64,000 nucleotides of DNA from Colwellia polaris (GTDB lineage Bacteria; Pseudomonadota; Gammaproteobacteria; Enterobacterales; Alteromonadaceae). Positions 8,568-18,337 of the stretch are shown here, piece after piece. Made by a program: the position numbers and the translations under genes. Below the pieces are notes generated by a model, which worked only from the letters and a program-made list of their open reading frames with translations, was not told the DNA's origin and ran no database searches. Location: positions 558,001 through 622,000 of the forward strand of contig NZ_NBOE01000001.1 of the NCBI RefSeq assembly GCF_002104515.1, given 5' to 3'. Each line of letters starts with the position of its first letter. Position 1 is the stretch's first letter.

Positions 8568-10004
8568 ATGAGCAACGAGATTAAAACTCAAGTAGTCGTT
8601 TTAGGGTCAGGCCCTGGTGGTTATTCAGCAGCATTTCGCGCAGCAGATTTAGGCCTAGATGTTGTATTAGTAGAAAAATACGACAGTTTAGGTGGTGTAT
8701 GTTTAAACGTAGGTTGTATTCCTTCAAAAGCATTACTTCATATTGCTAAAGTAATTGATGATGCTAAAGATATGGCAGCACACGGTGTTACTTTTGGCCA
8801 ACCTGAGATTGATTTAGAAAAAATTCGTCAATGGAAAGACAAAGACGTAGTAGGTAAGCTTACGCAAGGTGTTGGCGGTATGGCCAAAATGCGTAAAGTT
8901 AAAACGGTAACAGGCTACGGTAAATTTACTTCAGACAAAACGATTGAAGTAGAAGGCAAAGACGGCAACACAACAATTACTTTTGAGAATGCTATTATTT
9001 CATGTGGCTCTTCTGTTGTTGACTTACCATTTATTCCTAATGATGACCCACGTGTTATTGATTCAACTGGCGCACTAGAACTTAAAGATGTTCCTGCAGA
9101 AATGCTAGTTTTAGGTGGCGGTATCATAGGTTTAGAAATGGGCACAGTATATAGCTCATTAGGCTCTAAAGTTTCAGTTGTAGAATTTGCTGACCAACTA
9201 GTGCCAGCTGCTGATGCAGATATTGTTAAAATTTATACAAAATACAACAAGCCACGTTTCGAATCAGTCATGTTATCAACTAAAGTTGTTGCTGTAGATG
9301 CGAAAGACGATGGTTTATACGTAACTTTCGAAGGCAAAAATGCACCAGAAGGCCAAGTACGTTACGACAAAATTTTAGTTGCTGTAGGGCGTAAGCCAAA
9401 CGGTCACTTAGTTGCTGCTGATAAAGCTGGCGTAAATGTTGATGAGCGTGGTTTCATCAATGTTTCAAAAGAAATGCGCACTAACGTGCCTCATATTTTT
9501 GCTATTGGTGATGTTGTTGGCCAGCCTATGCTAGCGCATAAAGCAGTACATGAAGCACATTGTGCAGCTGAAGTTATTTCAGGCAAGAAACACGAATTTG
9601 ACCCACGTTGCATTCCTTCTATTGCTTATACTGATCCTGAGATGGCATGGGTTGGTGTTACTGAGCGTGAAGCAAAAGATCAAGGTTTAAACATAGAAGT
9701 TTCTAACTTCCCATGGTCGGCTTCTGGTCGTGCGATTGCTTCAGCACGTACTGAAGGTAAAACTAAGCTTATTTTTGAAAAAGAATCTGGCCGAATTTTA
9801 GGTGGTGCCATTGTTGGTATTAATGCCGGTGAATTATTAGGTGAAGTTTGTTTAGCTATTGAAATGGGCGCAGATGCTGAAGATATCGGTTTAACGATTC
9901 ATGCTCACCCAACACTAAATGAATCAATTGGTTTAGCAGCAGAAATCTTTGAAGGTTCAATCACTGATTTACCTAATGTAAAAGCAGTTAAAAAGAAAAA
10001 GTAA
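8568..10004 (+). CDS. lpdA: LpdA, dihydrolipoamide dehydrogenase (E3)
   Basis: Flavoprotein that reoxidises dihydrolipoyl groups with NAD+ for pyruvate and 2-oxoglutarate dehydrogenase. The FAD-binding GSGPGGYSAAFRAADLGL is at residues about 13-30, the redox disulfide is Cys45/Cys50 in GGVCLNVGCIPSKALL, the NAD-binding GGGIIGLEMG is near 190, and the catalytic pair lies in HPTLNE (His447, Glu452). 478 residues, against 474 in E. coli. It is separated from aceF by 262 bp with a long hairpin, so it may also have its own promoter to supply other complexes. A terminator follows at 10045. Confidence 0.96.
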   Translation: MSNEIKTQVVVLGSGPGGYSAAFRAADLGLDVVLVEKYDSLGGVCLNVGCIPSKALLHIAKVIDDAKDMAAHGVTFGQPEIDLEKIRQWKDKDVVGKLTQGVGGMAKMRKVKTVTGYGKFTSDKTIEVEGKDGNTTITFENAIISCGSSVVDLPFIPNDDPRVIDSTGALELKDVPAEMLVLGGGIIGLEMGTVYSSLGSKVSVVEFADQLVPAADADIVKIYTKYNKPRFESVMLSTKVVAVDAKDDGLYVTFEGKNAPEGQVRYDKILVAVGRKPNGHLVAADKAGVNVDERGFINVSKEMRTNVPHIFAIGDVVGQPMLAHKAVHEAHCAAEVISGKKHEFDPRCIPSIAYTDPEMAWVGVTEREAKDQGLNIEVSNFPWSASGRAIASARTEGKTKLIFEKESGRILGGAIVGINAGELLGEVCLAIEMGADAEDIGLTIHAHPTLNESIGLAAEIFEGSITDLPNVKAVKKKK

Positions 10005-10044
10005 TGAGTTAAGCTAACGCTTATACCTTGCTTTATTTTTCTCT

Positions 10045-10074
10045 AAAAGCCAGCTGAATTAGCTGGCTTTTTTG
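10045..10074 (+). terminator. Intrinsic terminator of the pdh operon
   Basis: AAAGCCAGCT pairs with AGCTGGCTTT (10061-10070) around GAATT, followed by a run of T. Confidence 0.9.
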
Positions 10075-10085
10075 TCATTAAAAAA

Positions 10086-10111
10086 TAATACCAAATGTAA
10101 TAAGTTATTGA
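10086..10111 (-). repeat. 26-bp dispersed repeat, copy 2 (inverted)
   Basis: TAATACCAAATGTAATAAGT followed by TATTGA is the exact reverse complement of 2379-2404. It lies just upstream of the DUF2065 gene, in the likely promoter region. Confidence 0.8.
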
Positions 10112-10134
10112 TCAATTTTAAGCGAGGATAAACC

Positions 10135-10320
10135 ATGTTTTCTACATTATTACTGGCTATTGCAATTGCCTTGATAATTGAGGGCTTAATTCCGGCACTT
10201 TTTCCTAATAAATGGCGTGCTTATGTTCTAAAATTAGCCAATGAACCTGTTAGTGCCATTCGCCAAGTAGGCATTTTTTTAGTCATTATCGGTCTTGTAA
10301 TGTTCTGGATGGTAAATTAA
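10135..10320 (+). CDS. DUF2065 family small membrane protein (YjeT-like)
   Basis: A 61-residue protein with two hydrophobic helices (about 3-18, LLLAIAIALIIEGLIPAL, and 44-59, QVGIFLVIIGLVMFWMV) separated by a short basic loop, FPNKWRAYVLKLANEP. Size, pattern and the position immediately before purA match E. coli YjeT, where the order hflK-hflC-yjeT-purA is found; hflKC are not present here. The function of the family is unknown to me. GCGAGG at 10121-10126 is the ribosome site. A weak hairpin with a T-run follows. Confidence 0.85.
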   Translation: MFSTLLLAIAIALIIEGLIPALFPNKWRAYVLKLANEPVSAIRQVGIFLVIIGLVMFWMVN

Positions 10321-10333
10321 TTACTTTGCTAAC

Positions 10334-10360
10334 CCTGCACTATTACAGGCTTTTTTTTTA
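10334..10360 (+). terminator. Weak terminator after the DUF2065 gene
   Basis: CCTG (10334-10337) can pair with CAGG (10346-10349), followed by C and a run of nine T. The stem is only 4-5 bp, so termination may be partial. Confidence 0.4.
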
Positions 10361-10425
10361 TCGCGCTAAAAATCAACAATTATTGCTTGGACTCAATATT
10401 GATATTTGATAGAATCCCCGCCTAA

Positions 10426-11745
<1,320 letters not shown>

Positions 11746-11769
11746 TTAATATCTAACGTTACAAGCTTA

Positions 11770-11798
11770 AAAAAAACCACCTTCTAGGTGGTTTTTTT
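11770..11798 (+). terminator. Intrinsic terminator of purA
   Basis: AAAAACCACC pairs with GGTGGTTTTTTT around a short TTCTA loop; the T-run is part of the right arm. Confidence 0.9.
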
Positions 11799-12419
11799 AT
11801 GTGTAGGATTTAATTATTTCATGCAAACATCTCTGTGAGCATCTTAGAAAGTTAGTGCCTATTTTCTTCATTAACCATTAACAGCTACCACAACAAAGGT
11901 TAAGCAATAACCCGCCATAGAAAGCCTTCAATATACTCTGCAAATATCAATGGAGCTACATGCGTATTGGTTAATGTTTCAACTGATAAATAATTTCAAT
12001 GTAACAGGTTAACCAGTGATAATGTGTGATAAGATCGGCGCGCGTCACAACTGTGTAAACTCTTAAAGTACGCTGTGGCTAAATTCTGTTAATCGTCATG
12101 AAATAATACAAGCACACTTATATTTATAAGTAATACAACTAACACAAACTCTTAGTTTACTTTTAAATGCATTATGAATCGATAGTGAGCTCTAATTGCT
12201 TTTTTTCTATAAATAGTGGGCGTAATATCTTGACTATTCAGCTCAGTTATATGAAAAACGTTTATATTAAAGCTATATTTATTATAGCTTGTAGCTAATT
12301 AATATATACAAAATAGCTTGAACTCAACCAAGATATTGCAATAGTATGTTTAATGACATTATTAGAAAATTTAATTAACCGGCAGGCTCTCCCATCAGAC
12401 TTATATACTAGGAAATAAC
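11799..12419. other. Long non-coding gap before the malic enzyme gene
   Basis: About 620 bp, strongly AT-rich from 12170 on. I see no convincing gene, repeat or known operator. The last part probably contains the malic enzyme promoter; AGGA at 12411-12414 is the ribosome site of that gene. Confidence 0.5.
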
Positions 12420-13661
12420 ATGACAGATCTTCGACAACAAGCACTTGATTATCACCAATACCCAACTCCAGGTAAAATTAGTGTTGAATTAACTACGCCG
12501 GCTGAAACCAGCCAAGATCTCTCGCTCGCCTATAGTCCTGGTGTTGCTGAGCCAGTACGTGCTATTGCAGAAAATCCTGATGATGTTTATAAATACACCG
12601 GTAAAGGTAATACCGTTGCTGTTATTACTAACGGTACAGCGATTTTAGGCTTAGGTAATTTAGGACCTATGGCTTCTAAACCAGTAATGGAAGGTAAAGC
12701 GCTATTATTTAAACGTTTTGCTGGCATTAACTCTTTCGACATTGAAGTAAAGCATAAAACGGTAGAAGACTTTATCAGTACTGTTGCTAATATTGCAGAC
12801 AGCTTTGGTGGTATTAACTTAGAAGATATAAAAGCGCCTGAATGTTTTGTCATTGAAAAAGCGTTAATTGAACGCTGTAAAGTTCCTGTATTTCATGATG
12901 ACCAACACGGTACGGCCATTGTAACTGCTGCAGGTATGATAAATGCATTAGAAATTCAAGGTAAAGAACTTCGCCTTGCCAATATTGTTTGTATGGGCGC
13001 AGGGGCTGCAGCAATCGCTTGTATGGAATTATTAATAAAGTGTGGTGCTCAGCGTGAAAAAATTTATATGCTCGATACAAAAGGTGTAATTCATACCCGA
13101 CGTGACGATTTAAATGAATATAAAAAATTATTTGCGAACAATACAGACAAACGTACGTTAGAAGAAGCTATTGACGGTGCAGATGTATTCGTTGGTGTGT
13201 CGGGACCGAATGTTTTATCGTCTGAGCACGTTAAATTAATGGCTGATAAGCCGGTAATTTTTGCTTGTTCGAACCCTGATCCTGAAATTAAGCCAGAGCT
13301 AGCATTAGCAACGCGTGACGATTTAATTATAGCGACAGGTCGTTCAGACTATCCAAACCAAGTCAATAATGTGCTTTGCTTCCCATTTATTTTCCGCGGC
13401 GCACTGGATGTGCGTGCACGTACTATTAATGATGAAATGAAAATTGCGGCGGTACACGCCATTCGTACATTAGCAAAAGAACCTGTACCAGCTGAGGTTC
13501 TCGATGCAAGTGGTAGTAAAAGCTTAAGCTTTGGTAAAGACTATATTATTCCTAAGCCTATGGATTCACGCTTGCGTTCGGCTGTAGCTATTGCGGTTGC
13601 CCAAGCTGCGGTTGATTCTGGTGTAGCAGCGCTAGCAATGCCCGAAGACTATAACGGCTAA
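12420..13661 (+). CDS. Malic enzyme, short form (oxidative decarboxylation of malate to pyruvate)
   Basis: 413 residues containing YSPGVAEPVRAIAENP, the DDQHGTAIVTAAG segment that forms the metal site and conserved Asp, and a Rossmann segment IVCMGAGAAAIACMELL. This matches the N-terminal catalytic part of E. coli MaeB but lacks the C-terminal phosphotransacetylase-like domain, so it is the short form seen in many bacteria. NAD versus NADP use cannot be decided from sequence alone. It feeds pyruvate into the pyruvate dehydrogenase complex encoded 2 kb upstream, but the two are separate transcription units. A terminator follows at 13718. Confidence 0.93.
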   Translation: MTDLRQQALDYHQYPTPGKISVELTTPAETSQDLSLAYSPGVAEPVRAIAENPDDVYKYTGKGNTVAVITNGTAILGLGNLGPMASKPVMEGKALLFKRFAGINSFDIEVKHKTVEDFISTVANIADSFGGINLEDIKAPECFVIEKALIERCKVPVFHDDQHGTAIVTAAGMINALEIQGKELRLANIVCMGAGAAAIACMELLIKCGAQREKIYMLDTKGVIHTRRDDLNEYKKLFANNTDKRTLEEAIDGADVFVGVSGPNVLSSEHVKLMADKPVIFACSNPDPEIKPELALATRDDLIIATGRSDYPNQVNNVLCFPFIFRGALDVRARTINDEMKIAAVHAIRTLAKEPVPAEVLDASGSKSLSFGKDYIIPKPMDSRLRSAVAIAVAQAAVDSGVAALAMPEDYNG

Positions 13662-13717
13662 TCATTCATGCATAAATCAGCAGAGCAACTTTTGTGCTGA
13701 GTATTGTTAATCGTATC

Positions 13718-13744
13718 AAGGGAAGCTCAGGCTTCCCTTTTTGT
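13718..13744 (+). terminator. Intrinsic terminator of the malic enzyme gene
   Basis: AAGGGAAGC pairs with GCTTCCCTT around TCAG, followed by TTTTTG. Confidence 0.9.
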
Positions 13745-14020
13745 TATTTATATTTCTGGGCACTGTGAACGAAAATCTTCATAATTTAAACCTAGCGCTA
13801 AAAAAACATCTAAATAAATGTGCTCAGTTAAATAAGTACGCTAGAGCCAAGCCATCGCTCAATTAACAGAGTAACGATGAATTACAGGGTTTGATAAAAC
13901 GACCAATAAGTTGGTATTATTGTTAATCTAAGCCACGGTATATCGTGGTATATTCAATGTTCAGTATTTGGCCTAAATTATCGCCGTAATTTGAGCTTAG
14001 TTTTTCATTTAGGAAAATAA
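13745..14020. other. Promoter region of the sigma-54 activator gene
   Basis: Non-coding, 276 bp. The only structure I see is the palindrome at 13933-13948, about 75 bp before the start codon. Confidence 0.5.
13933..13948 (+). promoter_or_regulatory. Palindrome CCACGGTATATCGTGG, candidate operator
   Basis: A 16-bp near-perfect dyad (one central mismatch pair). The core CACGRTATATCGTG recurs twice as half-overlapping sites after the same gene at 15478-15509, which suggests a binding site shared by both intergenic regions. Confidence 0.55.
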
Positions 14021-15454
14021 ATGGATAAAGAAATAAAAGCCTACCTTGCTGACTCTGAGATATTACTCAACGCGGTTGGTGAAGGTATTTATGGTCTCGA
14101 TATAAACGGTAATGCAATTTTTATTAACTCAGCAGCAGAAGCCATGACAGGCTGGTCTAGTGCTGAATTATTAGGGAAAAACATTCATCAATTTCATCAT
14201 CATAGTTATAGCAATGGTGAGCATTATCCAGCATGTGATTGCAAAATATTTAATACGGCCCTTGATGGTATTTCTCGCCAGGTAGCGGGTGAAGTATTTT
14301 GGCGTAAAGATGGTAGTAACTTCCCTGTAGAATATACAACACGTGCGGTTTATAAAAATAATACTATTGTTGGTGCTGTTGCTGTATTTAGAGATGTGAG
14401 CCAACAGCAACAAGTTGAACTTGCACTTCGCAGTGCACTTGAAAATGTGCAATCGTTAACTGAGCAGTTACAAGCAGAAAATACCTACCTACAAAATGAG
14501 CTAGCTCAAACCTGGTCACCTACAGGCTTGGTGGGTAAAAGTTCTAAAATGATGGAAATGCTGTCGCAATTAGAGTTAGTTTCACAAACTGATAGTACCG
14601 TATTAATTTTAGGTGAAAATGGTACAGGTAAAGAGTTGGTTGCACGAAACATACACGCCTTGAGCCAACGTAAAAACTCTACCATGGTAAAAGTTAATTG
14701 TGCCGCATTTACACCAAGCCTGCTTGAATCTGAACTGTTTGGTCATGAAAAAGGTGCTTTTACCGGGGCTACTTCGCGTCGCAAAGGCCGTTTTGAGTTA
14801 GCTAATGATGGTACCTTGTTTCTCGATGAAATTGGTGAATTGTCTCTAGAGGCACAAGGTAAGCTATTGCGGGTACTACAAGAGCAAGAGTTTGAACGAA
14901 TTGGCGGTAGTGAAACTTTAAAGGTAGATATAAGAATTATCGCAGCGACTAATCGTGATTTATTGGCAATGCTAGATCAGGGTACTTTTAGAATGGATTT
15001 ATTTTACCGACTTAATGTATTTCCGATCACTGTGCCACCGTTACGAGAGCGCTATGAAGATATTCCACTGTTATCGCAAGCTATTATCGGTACGTTAAAT
15101 AAAAAGTTAGGAAAAAATATCAGTGCTATTAGTAACCGAAGCTTATCGCAACTCATGCAATACTCTTGGCCTGGGAATATTAGAGAATTACAAAACTTAC
15201 TTGAACGAGAGATGATCCTAACCCAATCAACCGTGTTAAATTTTAATTTTAAAACCAGCAATAAAACTTTGCTACCACCGGTAATTGAAACCTTAGCACA
15301 AGTTGAAGCACGCTATATATTGAACGCATTAAAATTAACTAAATGGCGTATCGGTGGAGAGTCGGGTGCTGCAAAGCAATTAGGTTTACCTGAAAGTACC
15401 TTGCGATCACGGATGAAAAAATTGAAAATTGTACGGCCGAACGGATCATTTTAA
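14021..15454 (+). CDS. PAS-domain sigma-54-dependent transcriptional activator
   Basis: 477 residues in three parts. A PAS domain at about 8-125 (GIYGLDINGNAIFINSAAEA near its start) is probably the sensory input. The AAA+ domain at about 165-400 has Walker A GENGTGKE (about 198), the sigma-54 contact loop GAFTGA at 245, and the Walker B LFLDEIGEL. A Fis-type helix-turn-helix ends the protein (GAAKQLGLPESTLRSRMKKL). A coiled-coil linker rich in Gln/Glu lies at 127-160. There is no receiver domain, so it is not a two-component regulator. Ligand and targets are unknown; the shared palindromes on both sides of the gene hint at autoregulation or control of ccoG. No -24/-12 promoter was recognised nearby. 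Confidence 0.9.
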   Translation: MDKEIKAYLADSEILLNAVGEGIYGLDINGNAIFINSAAEAMTGWSSAELLGKNIHQFHHHSYSNGEHYPACDCKIFNTALDGISRQVAGEVFWRKDGSNFPVEYTTRAVYKNNTIVGAVAVFRDVSQQQQVELALRSALENVQSLTEQLQAENTYLQNELAQTWSPTGLVGKSSKMMEMLSQLELVSQTDSTVLILGENGTGKELVARNIHALSQRKNSTMVKVNCAAFTPSLLESELFGHEKGAFTGATSRRKGRFELANDGTLFLDEIGELSLEAQGKLLRVLQEQEFERIGGSETLKVDIRIIAATNRDLLAMLDQGTFRMDLFYRLNVFPITVPPLRERYEDIPLLSQAIIGTLNKKLGKNISAISNRSLSQLMQYSWPGNIRELQNLLEREMILTQSTVLNFNFKTSNKTLLPPVIETLAQVEARYILNALKLTKWRIGGESGAAKQLGLPESTLRSRMKKLKIVRPNGSF

Positions 15455-15477
15455 TTATAAAGAAAAACCCCTGTGGG

Positions 15478-15509
15478 CACGATATATCGTTCTTACGTGA
15501 TATATCGTG
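15478..15509 (+). promoter_or_regulatory. Paired palindromes (11-bp perfect inverted repeat) upstream of ccoG
   Basis: CACGATATATC (15478-15488) and GATATATCGTG (15499-15509) are perfect inverted arms with a 10-nt spacer. Each half itself contains GATATATC with ACG/CGT flanks and resembles the palindrome at 13933-13948. It could be a double operator or a hairpin after the regulator gene; no T-run follows, only a GT-rich tract. Confidence 0.55.
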
Positions 15510-15638
15510 TGTGTGTTTGTGTTTATATTCTCAAGTTCTTTCTTAAAGATACTATTAAACAACAGCTTAACTTGTTTTTTGTTGTTGGTTCAAATTTTGC
15601 TATAGCAGGCTATCTTAACCTTAGCTCAGTAGCACTCC

Positions 15639-17018
15639 ATGAAGTTTGATTTTAAAGCAGAAGATTTGATCATTAAACCATACAAATCTGAATCCTCAGT
15701 TTATGTTCGTCAGCAAAAAGGCACTTATCAACGTATTCGACAATACACAGGTTTGATATTTGTTTTAGTTTTTATTTTACTCCCTTGGTTAACGTTTCAA
15801 GGGCATCAGGCAATTTTGCTAGACATTGGTAGACAACAGTTTCATTTCTTTTCACAAACCTTCTTCCCACAAGACTTTGTCATTTTAGCGGGATTACTGC
15901 TGGTTAGTTGTTATTTACTTTTCTTTTTAACGACTTGGTTAGGTCGTATATGGTGTGGTTACACTTGTCCACAAACGGTATGGACTTTTAGTTTTATTTG
16001 GGTCGAAGAGTGGTTAGAAGGTAGTCGTAATCAGCGTATTAAACGTGACGAACAGCCAATGACCTTAAATACCTTCACAAGAAAGTTTACCAAACACTTG
16101 ATTTGGTGCTTGATAGCGTTTTTTACCGCGACAACATTTATTAGTTACTTTCTACCAGCCCATGAGTTGTATCTTGATCTACTACAATGGCAATGGGATA
16201 ACCTAACAACGTTTTGGGTGCTATTTTTTGCAGTCTGTACTTATGGAAATGCAGGGTGGCTGCGTGAAAAAATGTGTATTTATATGTGCCCGTATTCACG
16301 CTTTCAGTCAGCGATGTTCGATAAAAATACACTGCTTGTAGCCTATAACAAATTACGTGGCGAAAATCGTGGCGCTCGCAAGCGTAAAGAAGATCCAAAA
16401 GCGTTAGGCTTGGGCGATTGTGTCGACTGTAATCTTTGTGTAGAAGTTTGCCCGGTGGGTATTGATATTCGCAATGGCCTGCAATATGAATGTATTAACT
16501 GCGGAGCTTGTGTTGATGCTTGTGATCAAACCATGGAAAAGTTTAATTATGCCAAAGGCTTGATCAGTTATACCAGTGAAAATGCATTACAAGGTAAAAA
16601 AGTAAAATTGTTGAGACCAAAAATTATAGGCTATGGCGTTTTGTCACTACTGGCTATGGCGTATATGGTTTTTACTATTCAAGTACGAGTGCCGATCGAA
16701 TTTTCAATTTTACGTGATCGCGGAACCTTATTTCAGCTCGACTTTAAAGACAATGTAACAAACAGCTATTTATTAAAAATAACGAACAAATCAAAAGTTG
16801 ATCGCCAATTTACAATTAATGTATTGGAGAAAAGTGTCAGTTTAAGCGTTGATGATAATGTGCAGATAAAAGCTGGAGAAATCGCGAGCGTACCGATAAA
16901 ATTAACCATGACGCCAGACAAAGTTAGACAAAAAATTTCACCCGTGACATTGAGTGTCGCCGTTGAAAATATGCCGGAAGTTAGCATTATCAAAACAACA
17001 AAATTCTTTTCTAACTAA
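15639..17018 (+). CDS. ccoG: CcoG (FixG/RdxA), cbb3 oxidase assembly copper-handling ferredoxin
   Basis: Membrane ferredoxin required for maturation of cbb3-type cytochrome oxidase, proposed to reduce copper for CcoN. 459 residues with membrane helices at about 38-55, 76-98, 150-172, 184-205 and 338-356. The first pair of CxxxCP motifs is visible as GYTCPQTVW and IYMCPYSRF. Two 4Fe-4S clusters follow in CVDCNLCVEVCPVG (about 260-273) and CINCGACVDACD (about 288-300). The C-terminal periplasmic IgG-like part begins near 360. The ccoNOPQ genes are not in the window. No FNR box was recognised upstream. Confidence 0.95.
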   Translation: MKFDFKAEDLIIKPYKSESSVYVRQQKGTYQRIRQYTGLIFVLVFILLPWLTFQGHQAILLDIGRQQFHFFSQTFFPQDFVILAGLLLVSCYLLFFLTTWLGRIWCGYTCPQTVWTFSFIWVEEWLEGSRNQRIKRDEQPMTLNTFTRKFTKHLIWCLIAFFTATTFISYFLPAHELYLDLLQWQWDNLTTFWVLFFAVCTYGNAGWLREKMCIYMCPYSRFQSAMFDKNTLLVAYNKLRGENRGARKRKEDPKALGLGDCVDCNLCVEVCPVGIDIRNGLQYECINCGACVDACDQTMEKFNYAKGLISYTSENALQGKKVKLLRPKIIGYGVLSLLAMAYMVFTIQVRVPIEFSILRDRGTLFQLDFKDNVTNSYLLKITNKSKVDRQFTINVLEKSVSLSVDDNVQIKAGEIASVPIKLTMTPDKVRQKISPVTLSVAVENMPEVSIIKTTKFFSN

Positions 17019-17062
17019 TTTTGTAAGATTGTTAAGGTCATTATACTTGAGACCTTTAAACA

Positions 17063-17113
17063 TTAAGTCGTGGTTATTTTAGTGATAATTCAAGCCACAA
17101 TAACCACGGCTTA
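17063..17113 (+). other. 15-bp inverted repeat between ccoG and the VOC gene
   Basis: TAAGTCGTGGTTATT (17063-17077) pairs with AATAACCACGGCTTA (17099-17113) with one mismatch, spacer 21 nt. There is no T-run on either side, so I do not call it a terminator. It could be an operator or RNA hairpin. Confidence 0.65.
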
Positions 17114-17184
17114 GCTGATAACTAAAGCAGAATTGTTTAACAGAAGCCGATTAACATACGCCATTTAACAGAAGTAACTTAAAA

Positions 17185-17598
17185 ATGACTAAAACAATCA
17201 AGCAACGTATTGTCAATATCGCCCTAGTAGTGGAAAACTATGATGATGCAATTGAATTTTATACCCAAAAACTTAACTTTGAGCTTATTGAAGATACCGA
17301 CTTAGGTAATGGAAAGCGTTGGGTACAAGTTTCACCCCCTAATGCGGAAGGTACGAATATATTATTAGCGAAAGCGAGTAATGAACAGCAACATCAGTCA
17401 ATCGGTAACCAAGCTGGCGGGCGGGTATTTTTATTCCTACAAACTAATGACTTTTGGCGAGACTATGAGCACATGAAAAGCCAAGGTGTTGAGTTTACCG
17501 AACAGCCACGCGTTGAAGATTATGGCACTGTGGTGGTGTTTAAAGACTTGTATGGCACGAAATGGGATTTACTGCAGTTGAATGACTCAAGTTTTTAA
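17185..17598 (+). CDS. VOC (glyoxalase/bleomycin resistance) superfamily protein
   Basis: 137 residues making one glyoxalase-fold unit with the usual start IVNIALVVENYDDAIEFYTQ and end VVVFKDLYGTKWDLLQL, where the Asp/Gly/Trp pattern near the last strand is common in the family. VOC proteins are metal-dependent lyases, dioxygenases or binding proteins; nothing here fixes the substrate. It is a single gene with a terminator shared with convergent metJ. Confidence 0.85.
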   Translation: MTKTIKQRIVNIALVVENYDDAIEFYTQKLNFELIEDTDLGNGKRWVQVSPPNAEGTNILLAKASNEQQHQSIGNQAGGRVFLFLQTNDFWRDYEHMKSQGVEFTEQPRVEDYGTVVVFKDLYGTKWDLLQLNDSSF

Positions 17599-17705
17599 CT
17601 TTAACGTCATTATGCTGTTAATATGGCCAGATAACCTAAGCCAAGATAAACTAAGCCAAGAGAACTTAAGCTCAATAATTGATTGAATATTGCACTTAAC
17701 GGCAA

Positions 17706-17733
17706 TAAAAAAGGCGCTTTTAGCGCCTTTTGT
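17706..17733. terminator. Bidirectional terminator between the VOC gene and metJ
   Basis: AAAAAAGGCGC pairs with GCGCCTTTT around TTTTA. It has A-run and T-run on the two sides, so it can stop transcription from both directions. Confidence 0.9.
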
Positions 17734-17762
17734 CATTTATAAACCTAAGGGTTTATATCCCA

Positions 17763-18107
17763 TTAACTTTCTGTTTCTTCTTCAATGTCAGTTTCGTATT
17801 CACTAAAGTCAGTTACACCTTGTGCTTCTAAGGCTCTGCGAACACTTGCTGGTAATTTTTGTGTGTTGTCTTTAGCCAAATCACTATCGTCAGGTAATGG
17901 TTGGCCAGTAAACGCGTGTAAAAACGCTTCACATAAAAGTTCACTGTTTGTAGCATGACGCAAGTTATTAACTTGGCGGCGTGTTCGTTCATCAGTAAGT
18001 ACTTTTAACACACGTAAAGGGATAGACACGGTGATTTTTTTTACTTGTTCACTTTTCTTCCCGTGTTCGGCGTAAGGGTTAAGATACTCGCCATTCCACT
18101 CTGCCAT
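17763..18107 (-). CDS. metJ: MetJ, methionine repressor
   Basis: Ribbon-helix-helix repressor that with S-adenosylmethionine binds tandem met boxes. The start [20 protein letters not shown] is nearly the E. coli sequence, and the DNA-binding ribbon [20 protein letters not shown] and [19 protein letters not shown] follow. I set the start at 18107 because MAEW is the conserved N-terminus and AGAGGAA lies just upstream of it; longer in-frame starts exist but have no family support. 114 residues (E. coli 105), the extra length being an acidic tail (TDIEEETES). It is divergent from metB with met boxes between. Confidence 0.96.
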   Translation of the reverse strand: MAEWNGEYLNPYAEHGKKSEQVKKITVSIPLRVLKVLTDERTRRQVNNLRHATNSELLCEAFLHAFTGQPLPDDSDLAKDNTQKLPASVRRALEAQGVTDFSEYETDIEEETES

Positions 18108-18237
18108 GAATATTCCTCTATGCATAATTAATTGCGATAAACTTATAGTTAGCGTGTCTGGTATACCAGTTAGCAACTCGTTTTATCTTACTTGTTAATT
18201 TTACTGGTTGTGGGGCGCGAGTCAATAACGAATGTGT

Positions 18238-18308
18238 AGAAGTTTAGATGTCTAAAGTGCTTGACCGCGAACTTTAAACCGTTTAGATTGATAGACGTCC
18301 AAACATCT
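18238..18308 (+). promoter_or_regulatory. MetJ operators: two clusters of tandem 8-bp met boxes
   Basis: The met box consensus is AGACGTCT. Cluster 1: AGAAGTTT (18238-18245), AGATGTCT (18246-18253), then a weak AAAGTGCT. Cluster 2: a weak AACCGTTT (18277-18284), AGATTGAT (18285-18292), AGACGTCC (18293-18300), AAACATCT (18301-18308). The boxes are contiguous in steps of 8, as MetJ binding requires. Cluster 2 lies 30-60 bp before metB, cluster 1 nearer metJ, so both divergent genes are probably repressed. Confidence 0.85.
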
Positions 18309-18337
18309 ATATAGAATATGTTCAATCTGGAGTTCAC

